This document shows, in pieces, positions 56,901-64,000 of a DNA stretch of 64,000 nt. The DNA is taken from positions 15,872,775-15,936,774 of the forward strand of contig NC_134032.1 of assembly GCF_964204645.1 (NCBI RefSeq), given 5' to 3'. The notes beneath the pieces were generated by a model. The model searched no databases, was not told the DNA's origin, and was given only the letters and a program-made list of their open reading frames with translations. This DNA is from Tubulanus polymorphus (lineage: Eukaryota > Nemertea > Palaeonemertea > Tubulaniformes > Tubulanidae). The number at the start of each line of letters is the position of its first letter. Within the stretch, counting starts at the first letter, position 1. Both the position numbers and the translations under genes were made by a program.

Positions 56901-59076
56901 CTAGACGTTAAACCCTTATTTTCTAGTGTTGAAAAAGCCACCATTTTGTTTTACCGGCACTTATTAGATGCTGATCATACCAGGTTCCGGCACTGTAGAC
57001 ACTTTGTTCTCTTAGTTATTTAGAAGTATCTCCCGAATTTGACAAAATGAGCATTTTCATTCATCACGAAAATAAAATTAAATCTTAACAGTATAATTAC
57101 GTCCTAGTTATGTGTAATAAAACGCCAAAAAAGGGGGCTGGTCAACCGGGGGCTTAGTCAGTCACCTGACTGTGGTTTAGTTTCACGATCGGATAGTTTC
57201 ACAAACCACATAAGCCGGTATAAGCCCATCCGGTAAAAGTGCAGATCCGCACCTCACAGCGTAAACGGTTCAATCAATAACATTAAATATCATTGTTTCA
57301 AGTCAAAATGTCATCAGCAATTCAGTAAATAGCGATTGCCATTGGTTAAGTTTTAAGATAGTTAGTTACCTAATCGTTGGTGGTAAGCTTTTTATAATCG
57401 GATGGGCTTATACCAACGTTAGGGATGACAAGGACCAAAACACGGTTGAAAAAAGTAACACTTCAAAAATATACTTTCTTTTCACTTCAGTCCACAATTA
57501 ATGGCTTAATTCACAATCTAACACAGGTACCTTTCGAAATAATCCAATTTTATGTATGTTTCGAGTGGTTAATCAACATTATTTTGAGAAATTAATTAAT
57601 TTCTCCACCAATTTCGCCATTGGCCGCCATTTCTCTGTATTGCACATGTGGCATGATAAGACAAGGGGACCTACAAGGATTTATATAAAACTTTCAAGAC
57701 GAAACGACAATTTTTATTTTTGATGGTTTTCCAACTTATATTTCAAATCTTCAGGTTTTCCATATTAAATTATATTATAATAAATTCTGGTAAAAGAAAA
57801 ATGTGAATAAGTGTTGATTTCTTAATTTTTTTCAATTTCGTCGTTTCGCTTCGTTAGTTTGTGCTGTTGTCCTGGCCTCAGTCCACAGGTGCCAGCACCT
57901 CCAGTAATTTTCAAAATGGCAGCTGTTGACTGGACGGAAATTTACTCTCACTTTACGGCCGATTTGCACATGGATTAAGATCGTCAGGTGAGGTGTTATA
58001 GGTATCAGACAAACTACGAATCTGTTGTGCGTCGATTACAACAAAAATTAGACGGATATCTTAAGAGACAATGAAATGCCAGGCAAATTACTCGTCAGTC
58101 AAATTGGCTGACGAAGATTTCATACAAAAATGACCTTCCCATTCCTGACTGTGGTTTGTGAAAATATCCGATTGTGAAACTAAACCACAGACAGGTTACT
58201 GACTAGTTTTAAGATATCTTCACTAGAAAGATTTTCGCCTGGATTCTGTCATAGCCTAATGTCTATTTATTAATTGATGAGACCTGTTTTTCTGGGATAT
58301 TTTGCTTACTTTTTGGGGTACATACCTCATTTATGTCTCAACAGAATGCCAAAAATCGCGGACAACAACTGAATATCCGATATATTTCCAGTTCTGTACC
58401 AATTAGATGGATTGGCAAAAAGACTCCTTAAGTCCAGTTGAATGAGAGAGAAAATCCTCCATTTTGTCAAATTTCTTGGATTTGAACATTGTTACCATGC
58501 CTACGCCACCCTGATTTAGTTGTTGAGACCCCACAAGAAAAATAACTTCATTTCGTAGGCATGGTGACAATGTAAAAATTCAAGAAATTTGACAAAATGG
58601 AGGATTTTCTCTCTCATTCAATTGGACTTAAGGAGTCTTTTTGCCAATCCATCTAATTGGTACAGAACTGGAAATATATCGGATATTCAGTTGTTGTCCG
58701 CGACTTTTGGCATTCTGTTAAGACATAAATGAGGTATGTACCCCAAAAAGTAAGCAAAATATCCCAGAAAAACAGGTCTCATCCATTAATAAATAGACAT
58801 TAGGCTAAAGTAGATTGCGTCAATCACGAGAGGTGCAGATCTGCACTTTTACCGCCCATCCGATTATAAAAAGCTTACCACCAACGATTAGGTAACCAGT
58901 AACTAACTACCGCACCGGGGGCTTACCTCATCTCCCCATTTCAAATAATCATTCTGTCTGTCCTTCAGTTTGTTGTATAAATGTATGAACTGTTGAATTC
59001 CGTGTTTTCTAACGTGTTCCGCTTTACTTTCAGTTTCGGCCCAGGATAAAGGGGAACCTTCCGTCAATAAACCCAT
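47950..59076 (-). CDS. GCLC: Glutamate-cysteine ligase catalytic subunit, complete, 14 exons
   Basis: Exons in transcript order: 58927-59076, 55705-55814, 55174-55299, 54163-54234, 53960-54073, 53557-53615, 52893-53113, 52559-52675, 52221-52472, 50550-50642, 50356-50460, 49466-49648, 48888-49008, 47950-48209. All phases join, giving 660 aa (human GCLC is 637). Exon 2's donor (CA|GTTCGT) is the weakest boundary, chosen by phase. The enzyme ligates glutamate and cysteine with ATP, the rate-limiting step of cytosolic glutathione synthesis. Matches to the family run throughout: [12 protein letters not shown] at the start, [30 protein letters not shown], the catalytic-core [10 protein letters not shown] followed by [28 protein letters not shown]-type [26 protein letters not shown], and the C-terminal ENGFPGLIP and NHPEYKHDS. 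No disabling change was seen. The tail after CPKLLG is diverged. Confidence 0.93.
48295..48530. repeat. 20-bp repeat in GCLC intron 13
   Basis: Twelve units of ACAGTTCTGGACCCAGTTCC with TACAGG and TCCTGG variants. The same motif makes the array at 53180-53460 in intron 6. Confidence 0.92.
48533..48883. repeat. 23-bp repeat abutting the GCLC exon 13 donor
   Basis: Fifteen nearly perfect units of GAGTCTCGAGCCTCTATGCG + AGT. The array stops four bases inside the intron; on the transcript strand the intron begins GTAAGAGACTCACTCG, the last part being the repeat itself. Confidence 0.94.
49030..49450 (+). repeat. About 110-bp repeat (GATGATGTCATAGGGGGATT) in GCLC intron 12
   Basis: Four to five units sharing ACAATTTGATGATGTCATAG, GGGGATTTATGGAGGCAGAC and a more variable part. 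Same family as RNF217 intron 1, in the same window orientation, hence antisense in GCLC. Confidence 0.85.
49685..50330 (+). repeat. GA-rich minisatellite in GCLC intron 11
   Basis: Degenerate units around GGGAGTGAGTGGAAGGGAGA and GAGTAGGAGGGAGGAGAGT. The near-absence of stops creates open frames over 200 codons on both strands; none is supported. Confidence 0.9.
50820..51740. repeat. About 107-bp satellite in GCLC intron 9, 8-9 units
   Basis: The unit includes AAGATATCCTCAGTGAGGGC, TGTTTCTTATCAAGAGGTTC, CTTGTGTCACTCGTCACCAG and CAAGAACAACAAGACACCAA. A three-unit block repeats, with CATCAAAA and CACACCAAAA variants. Four units in opposite orientation occur at 63455-63830. Confidence 0.93.
51741..52220. 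other. Remainder of GCLC intron 9
   Basis: AT-rich sequence with scattered GATTTGAATTTGAT-type motifs (52020-52200) that look like a degenerate local repeat. No gene. Confidence 0.3.
52636..52748. repeat. Tandem duplication across the GCLC exon 8 acceptor
   Basis: Copies 52636-52694 and 52695-52748 share GATATCCTCTATAGACAGGA, then GCTCAGAGCTAACTGTTTAA and TTATATAAATA. The functional copy holds the real acceptor (exon starts 52675). The second puts a decoy acceptor upstream (exon would start at 52729) whose use meets a TAG in frame after eight codons. Confidence 0.85.
52792..52908. repeat. 39-bp triplication of the GCLC exon 7 end and donor
   Basis: Three tandem units of GTGATGTCATAGGGTGAATA + CGTACCAGTATAGGACAGA. 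On the transcript strand each carries the exon end CTCTGTCCTATACTG followed by GTACGT. The first donor (intron from 52892) gives the family-like join to ALSAASP; the others would add 13 or 26 in-frame residues. Confidence 0.88.
53180..53460 (+). repeat. 20-bp repeat in GCLC intron 6
   Basis: About 14 units of TTCCACAGTTCTGGACTCAG with several variants; same family as 48295-48530. An inverted unit lies at 53465-53500. Confidence 0.9.
53655..53930 (+). repeat. Repeat of ACTGGTACAGCGCC / ACCGGTACCAAGTCG motifs in GCLC intron 5
   Basis: Two subarrays: 15-bp units (GACTGGTACAGCGCC) to about 53740, then 28-40 bp units with ACCGGTACCAAGTCGACCGG. Confidence 0.9.
54347..54530. mobile_element. TTAA element, copy 2 (piggyBac-like MITE)
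   Basis: Preceded by TTAA at 54343-54346 and starting CCCTTTCAGTCCTGACTAG. It is the reverse-complement relative of 34731-34916 through ACCACTATAGTG and GGTGCTGCCATCTTTCAATA. The far end is less clear. It lies in GCLC intron 3. Confidence 0.5.
54610..55160 (+). repeat. About 94-bp tandem repeat in GCLC intron 3, six units
   Basis: The unit includes AATGTACTGATAGATTTAAT, ACACAGCCTCTGTCTCTCTG, CTCCACCAGTTTCTAGCCCT and TAAACAACACAATCACCATT. It ends just before the exon 3 donor at 55173. Confidence 0.92.
55300..55704. other. GCLC intron 2 with retroelement-like tail
   Basis: At 55500-55635, TTGCTATAGCGGCC is followed by GCCCTCATAAGAAAG and a tail ending AAATTAAATAAATTGAAATT, which resembles the 3' end of a non-LTR retrotransposon. 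No reading frame survives. Confidence 0.3.
56330..56600. mobile_element. Palindromic Penelope-like terminal element
   Basis: Left arm 56355-56430 and right arm 56521-56598 are diverged inverted repeats (GAATTTATTTCTAAAATGTA facing TACATTTTAGAAATAAATTC) around a central hammerhead ribozyme motif. This organisation is typical of the hammerhead-bearing terminal repeats of Penelope-like retroelements. No reverse transcriptase or GIY-YIG region was seen nearby. It lies in GCLC intron 1. Confidence 0.55.
56481..56522 (+). ncRNA. Hammerhead ribozyme motif (type I, short helix III)
   Basis: The plus strand holds, in order: ACAC (helix I 5' strand), the conserved core CTGACGA (CUGANGA, 56485-56491), a perfect 6-bp helix II GATCTC/GAGATC with loop TAGGGT, GAA then the short self-complementary helix III ACGT (56514-56517), the cleavage-site C (56518), and GTGT closing helix I. 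Every invariant core base is present. A 4-base helix III is characteristic of Penelope-associated hammerheads, which are thought to act as dimers. Activity is inferred, not shown. Confidence 0.7.
56601..57155. other. GCLC intron 1, unique stretch
   Basis: No array or gene recognised. A 73-codon plus-strand frame at 56802-57023 has a cysteine pair near its start but no supported splice context. Confidence 0.3.
57156..58206. mobile_element. Element with about 55-bp inverted termini in GCLC intron 1
   Basis: The left end (TAGTCAGTCACCTGACTGTG, then GTTTCACAAACCACA to 57211) and right end (58151-58206) are inverted repeats. Each end is itself partly palindromic. A second inverted pair, 57360-57415 against 58849-58908 (CCTAATCGTTGGTGGTAAGC), overlaps it, so the block is composite. 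It has no coding capacity. Confidence 0.5.
58252..58807. mobile_element. Foldback element with 254-nt arms
   Basis: Arms 58252-58505 and 58554-58807 are inverted repeats of exactly equal length with roughly nine visible mismatches, separated by 48 bases. The ends are TAGCCTAATGTCTATTTATT and its complement. It lies in GCLC intron 1, so the primary transcript would contain a near-perfect 254-bp hairpin. Confidence 0.8.
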
Positions 59077-60115
59077 CGTAGTCTAATCAAAATACAACTC
59101 ACGGGATCGCCTTCATGTCAAAATACTCGATCTAATAAAATATTCAATTCAATTCAAAGACATCACCGTCTACTGCTGCCACCTACACTCGACTGCCGCA
59201 GCTAGTGGTTCTTACATGGTTTGTTGATTATGATATTATCGGAGCCAGCCCCTGTCCCACTCCACCAATCCGATAATATTTGATAATATCGTTATTATTC
59301 GAATTATCAATCATAATCAGAATATTTACGGCTAATGTTTGAAATAATAGGAATAACTTGTTTTATTTTGGAGAATAAAAACTGAAATTTGAATCGGTGA
59401 AAAAAAAATTACGGTGAACTCTCGCGGGACGCGTTCAATACGCGCGAGAAATGGCGAGATTGATGGCGGTGTATAGCTGTAAAGCGGGATGTTGAGGTTC
59501 GACCCTGTTTTACGTGATTAACTCAGTCGATTTGAAATAAACGCAAGGTCTGTGCGAGATTCACTGATCTCTTTGATCTTTAGACGGTTTTAATACCGGC
59601 GATTAATCTATAAATTAATTTGAAAAATGAGAAAATTCATCTGAAATCTGCTGGTGCCATTTTTTCCCCGGGCCCCAGAGATCCAGCACAGCAGTGTAGT
59701 CGTAGAGTAAATGCCGCCTCCAGTTCGCCAACCCCTCTAAACACAGCAGACTCCGGCTAGTGGACTACAACCCAGCTAATTTAGTCACCCCCGCCCACAG
59801 CTAGAGGCCGTAGCCGTAGGGACTAGAGAGTAGGGAGCCCCGATTCACTGACATGATGATTCCTACCTACCTGACCATCATCCATCCAATATCCTCACAA
59901 AATCATTGATTAAGGAAGATACAAGCTTAAGATGTTGTATTCATCATTTGCCTTCGAGAAAAATAATTTTGATCTCATTATTTTGATGGCGATGCTGAGA
60001 AAACTAGCGTTTTTAGAAATATTAAATTTGATCTGATTGATTTTCAGGAGATGAATTTATTTCCTGATTTACTCTTGGAGTGTTGATATAACGAACCGTG
60101 AATCGGGACTCGATA
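59077..60115. promoter_or_regulatory. Shared upstream region of GCLC and the zinc-finger gene
   Basis: The start codons of the two divergent genes are 1,039 bp apart. A CpG-rich core at about 59410-59480 contains CTCTCGCGGGACGCG, GCGCGAGAAATGGCGAGATT and GATGGCGGTG. These hold a TCTCGCG-type element and two ATGGCG (YY1-like) motifs, which are common in TATA-less bidirectional promoters. No exact antioxidant response element (TGACnnnGC) was noticed. The rest is unremarkable. Confidence 0.45.
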
Positions 60116-63100
60116 ATGTCTCGACGATCTCACAGCTCGGAGCGAGATGCGAAACAGTCGCCGCGGTTGACGCGGCAACGTCAAACCTCTGAAACCCGCA
60201 CGACTCGATCGGGGAAAATTATACAAAATGGCGGCAAAAAAAGGTCAGTCGAAATCTTAACAAATCAAATTGCCGTATTGTAATTAGTGAAATAATTGAG
60301 AACTTGAAACGCGTCCTAAAAACAAATACGTTCCCTAAAAACAGAATTCATTCGTTAATTTGTAGTGAATCGGTTACCATTAGCAACGCGGGTCGACATC
60401 ACAGGACGAAGAGTTCTCCAGTGGAGAAAATAAAACCAACGGAAAAAACGTCTCCGGGGTTACAGAGTTCACGGACTCCGGGTTCTCGAACTCGGAGTAA
60501 AACCGAGGAATCAACTCCGGTCGTCGTAACAACGCGAGGTCGATCTAATATAACTAATAAAAGTTCAACTGTAACCGCGGCAACAGCTGCCGGAGCAGCC
60601 GAGAAGATAACATCTCGACGGGGAAGGTCTCGGCGGGATGCCGGGGATTCCCCTCGGGACGCTGGGGATTCCCGTCAGGACGCCGGGGATTCTTCAGATA
60701 ACCTAAAAAACACTGGGGAATCCTCTGATAACCCTCAGGATACCAGGGATTCTCCTGATGCACCACAAAACACTAGTGACTCCCCTGATACAGGGGATCC
60801 CCCTGATACTCCGCAGACCGCTGGAGATCCCCCTCGTACCGTGCAGGATCCCCCTGATATGTTACGTGAATCACCTCGTGCCGCGGGGTCCGAGCAGACG
60901 ATCACCGGACCGAGGAAAGCCGGCCGTCCTAGAAAACAAGTTAAACGGGAACCACAGAGTCCAAGCCCGGCTGTGAGCAGTGTGCCGGGTAGCACACGCC
61001 CGGCTGTGAGCAGTGTGCCGGGTAGCACACGTCCGGCTGTAAGTAGTGTGCCGGGTAGCACACGCCCGGCTGTGAGCAGTGTGCCGGGTAGCACACGTCC
61101 GGCTGTAAGTAGTGTGCCGGGTAGCACACGGCCAGCTGTAAGTAGTGTGCCGGGTAGCACACGCCCGGCTGTGAGCAGTGTGCCGGGTAGCACACGGCCG
61201 GCTGTAAGTAGTGTGCCGCGTAGCACACGCCCGGTGCGCACACGTACTCCTAAACGAGATAACGATTTCGAATGGGAGGACCTGTCTCCGCGCGTCAGTA
61301 AACGAGTTGCTACGGCAACCGAACAGAAGACTCCGACTGCCGCTCAGCAGCAGCGTAAAAAACCGATAAAACACCAACAGAGTCCGCAACCGGGTGGCAG
61401 TGATTTAGTGTACGCCGATGACGAGGTCAGTTTCCGGATCAGTCCCGTCTCTCAGCAACCGGTTGTAAAATCGGAAACGGTCGCTACGGCGACAACTGCT
61501 TCGATTGTGCTCGATAATTCAGCTTTATCGCTACCAGAAACGAGTGAATTTGAAAACATCGTCGACAGCGGTGATTTAGAAGATGTCATCGTTCCCGCGC
61601 ATACTGCCGACGAATTCTGGACTCCAGTTACCACGGATACGCAGATACCGACGTCCGTCAACGACGAAGAAATGGAAGTAGATGAATCGTCACCGACGGC
61701 AACCACGATAAAATCGCAGAAAAAAAGGCGTTTTACGACTCCAGTTAAAACATGGAGTTTACGTCGGAGAACATCGGACGAGCAGCAGACGACAGCAGCT
61801 GCAGACGCAGGGATACACCTGCAGCAGACGACAGCAGCTGCAGACGCAGATGCTGGGATACACCTGCAACAGACGGATTTATCAGAGTATTCAGTGAATA
61901 CCTCTCCACAGCAGGCGGATACCTCTCCACAGCAGGCGGATACCTCTCCACAGCAGGTGGATACCTCTCAACAGCAGGTGGATACCTCTCAACAGCAGGC
62001 AGATACCTCTCAGATTGATATTAAAATGGAATTTCTTCTTTCTGGTAAATATCAATAATGTGACCCCTTCTTTAATCTATTTATTGAATATTTTCAATTA
62101 ATAGAATTATCAAAGAGATCGATATTTGTCGCTCGGAAAGATCTGAGAATTGCGTCGAAATCTCACGTAAATTATTTCGTTTTGCAGATGATAAAACGCC
62201 ACCTGGTGAAAACTCGGTGGTCATGGTTAAACGAGAGGTTTCAGATTCAGATTTTCATCCCGATCTCATAAAAGCGTTTGAGGTTTGTGTTAATTTAATC
62301 CCCTCCACTCCCCTTATACCCACCCCCTATACCCACCCCCTCTACTCCCCTCTCCCTCTCGCTGTCTCTCCCCCTATATCTGAGTTACCAACTGTTCCTG
62401 ATTTTCAGTGTTTGTTACTCTTTTATAATGAGAAATACTGATTAGATTAGATTGATGGGTACAGAAATATGAAAGATTTTATTGAGGGTCTTACTGTTGA
62501 TTACTGATTAATTTGAACAGAAATATGAAAGATTTTATTGAGGGTCTTACTGTTGATTACTGATTAATTTGAACAGAAATATGAAAGATGTTATTGAGGG
62601 TCTTACTGTTGATTACTGATTAATTTGAACAGAAATATGAAACATGTTACTGAGGGTCTTACTGTTGATTACTGATTAATTTGAACAGAAATAAGAAAGA
62701 TGTTACTGAGGGTCTTACTGTTGATTACTGATTAATTTGAACAGAAATATGAAAGATGTTACTGAGGGTCTTACTGTTGATTACTGATTAATTTGAACAG
62801 AAATATGAAAGATTTTATTGAGGGTCTTACTGTTGATTACGGATTAATTTGAACAGAAATATGAAAGATGTTACTGAGGGTCTTACTGTTGATTACTGAT
62901 TAATTTGAACATTTTCTTTCATATTTTAATGAAATAGTACTGAAAAAAATTCAATTAGTTACTGATAGCACTATTCAGAGTTTGGCAGCCCTGCTATATT
63001 CATATTAAACTGATTTGATTAATATGATATTTTTAGGATCAGTTGTCGACTGTGAAGGTATTGTTCTGTAATATGTGTTCAGTGAAGCCTCTATCGAGCG

Positions 63101-64000
63101 TCTCTTACGCTAAAACACATTATTTACAAGTTCATCCCGATGAGTGTCGCCGAGCGCCAGATCCGTCATTTCCATCACAACTTGAACTAGACTCGATACC
63201 AGCGCGACTCATTGATTGTTGGTCGGTAAGTCATCACCTAGCAACAATCACAGTTCGTATTGATGGATCAGGGTGAATCTTATCTTCAAATCCAGACATT
63301 TTCAATTGCTGTTCCTGTTGGGTTCGGTTTCACAAAAAAAGTTAATCTCAAATTTTTGGTGTAATCGCCATTGGTTACTTCATGTTTACAATGAGGACAA
63401 CAATTCAAACTTAACCGTTTTAGGCTCAAACTTTTTCGTGAAACTGGGCCCTGGTGATGAGTGACGCAAGGAACCTCTTGATAAGAAACAGCCCTCACTG
63501 AGGATATCTTATAATTTAATCAGGGAATTTGAATTTTTGGTGTCTTGTTGTTCTTGCTGGTGACGAGTGACACGAGGAACCTCTTGATAAGAAACAGCCC
63601 TCACTGAGGATATCTTATAATTGAATCAGGGAATTTGAATTTTTGGTGTCTTGTTGTTCCTGCTGGTGACACAAGGTACCTCTTGATAACAAACAGCCCT
63701 CACTGAGGGTATCTTATAATTTAATCAGGGAATTTGAATTTTCGGTTGTTCTTGCTGGTGACGAGTGACACGAGGAACCTCTTGTAAAGAAACAGCCCTC
63801 ACCGAGGATATCTTATAATTTGCTGAGTGAACGTGAATTGAATTGTTTGATTGTTTGATTTAGGAGATGTACAATGATAAATCTGGTAATATAGCATTAC
63901 CCAAAATGCACTGTCCATTGTGTCCGTTAACCACTCGTAATTTAGAATGTCTACGCCATCATTACGTTATCTGTCGTCGTGGTAACAGCAGTATGACCGA
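60116..64000 (+). CDS. Nuclear zinc-finger protein, first five exons (3' end outside window)
   Basis: Exons: 60116-60243 (ATG at 60116, donor AAAG|GTCAGT), 60366-62044 (acceptor AATTTGTAG, donor TCTG|GTAAAT), 62188-62282 (acceptor TTTTGCAG), 63037-63225 (acceptor ATATTTTTAG, donor TCG|GTAAGT), 63864 onward (acceptor TTGATTTAG). Phases agree; about 742 residues are visible. The first 600 residues are Ser/Pro/Arg/Asp-rich and look disordered, with a GRPRK AT-hook-like AGRPRKQVKRE, an 11-residue repeat (PAVSSVPGSTR) eight times, VKRE-type motifs that could be SUMO sites (VKREP, VKREV), and TSPQQAD repeats. Exon 4 carries a finger C-x2-C..H-x4-H (CNMC..HYLQVH), exon 5 another (CPLC..LRHHYVIC). 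The atypical fingers recall ZNF512-like proteins, but only weakly. A chromatin or transcription role is inferred. Confidence 0.72.
60961..61230 (+). repeat. 33-bp coding minisatellite in the zinc-finger gene
   Basis: Eight units of CGGCTGTGAGCAGTGTGCCG + GGTAGCACACGCC, read as PAVSSVPGSTR. Synonymous variants (GTGAGCAGT/GTAAGTAGT, CGCCCG/CGGCCA) alternate in blocks; the last unit has VPRSTR. Confidence 0.93.
61880..62010 (+). repeat. 21-bp coding repeat (TSPQQAD) in the zinc-finger gene
   Basis: Five to six units of GATACCTCTCCACAGCAGGC + G, in frame. Just upstream (61786-61870) the block CAGCAGACGACAGCAGCTGC is duplicated too. Confidence 0.88.
62455..62910 (+). repeat. 56-bp tandem repeat in zinc-finger intron 3, eight units
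   Basis: The unit is ACAGAAATATGAAAGATGTT + ACTGAGGGTCTTACTGTTGA + TTACTGATTAATTTGA. Variants are mainly TTTTATTG versus TGTTACTG. Confidence 0.93.
63319..63452. mobile_element. Small inverted-repeat element in zinc-finger intron 4
   Basis: GGGTTCGGTTTCACAAAAAA and TTTTTCGTGAAACTGGGCCC are imperfect inverted ends about 135 bp apart. A related end (GGATTCAGTTTCACAAAAAA) is seen alone at 36711. Family not assigned. Confidence 0.45.
63455..63830. repeat. About 107-bp satellite, four units, in zinc-finger intron 4
   Basis: Reverse-complement copies of the array at 50820-51740 (GAACCTCTTGATAAGAAACA, GCCCTCACTGAGGATATCTT). Relative to transcription, both host introns carry it in the same sense. 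Confidence 0.9.

Overview
The window is nuclear DNA of a bilaterian animal, most likely a marine invertebrate (a lophotrochozoan such as a mollusc would fit, but this is inference). The evidence is spliced genes with GT-AG introns, clear orthologues of the animal proteins RNF217 and GCLC, AT-rich non-coding DNA, many small inverted-repeat transposons, and an exceptional load of tandem repeats: more than 30 arrays with units from 2 to about 180 bp. No bacterial operon, CRISPR array, rRNA or intact tRNA gene was seen. Exon coordinates were built by hand from homology, splice signals and reading phase.

Layout. 0-0.45 kb: first exon of a secreted protein on the minus strand, running off the left edge. 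0.45-6 kb: three related MITE copies, a pogo-like MITE and repeats carrying a tRNA T-arm-like motif. 6-8.1 kb: a minus-strand start exon followed by a tandemly duplicated cluster of exon-like segments of unknown function. 8.4-13.3 kb: two large satellite arrays. 13.5-26 kb: a direct duplication of about 1.3 kb and a series of AT-rich and minisatellite arrays. 26.2-37.6 kb (minus): a predicted unknown gene with a TATA box and a CRE, a very short leader exon, and a 10-kb intron holding several minisatellites. 38-40.3 kb: a 49-bp minisatellite. 41.75-44.08 kb (plus): complete RNF217-type RBR ubiquitin ligase in three exons. 45-46.7 kb: two further arrays.

47.95-59.08 kb (minus): complete glutamate-cysteine ligase catalytic subunit (GCLC), 14 coding exons, 660 aa, all phases consistent. 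Its introns hold minisatellites, a Penelope-like fragment with a hammerhead ribozyme motif, a 254-nt-arm hairpin, and an intron whose two splice sites are both locally duplicated. 60.12 kb to the right edge (plus): the first five exons of an unidentified nuclear zinc-finger protein, head to head with GCLC across a CpG-rich probable shared promoter.

The genes do not form an obvious pathway. GCLC makes gamma-glutamylcysteine for glutathione, RNF217 is a membrane-anchored E3 ligase, and the zinc-finger protein is presumably chromatin-associated. The strongest items for a second look are the hammerhead motif, the GCLC intron with duplicated splice sites, the long intronic hairpin, the duplicated exon cluster at 6-8 kb and the unknown gene at 26-37 kb.
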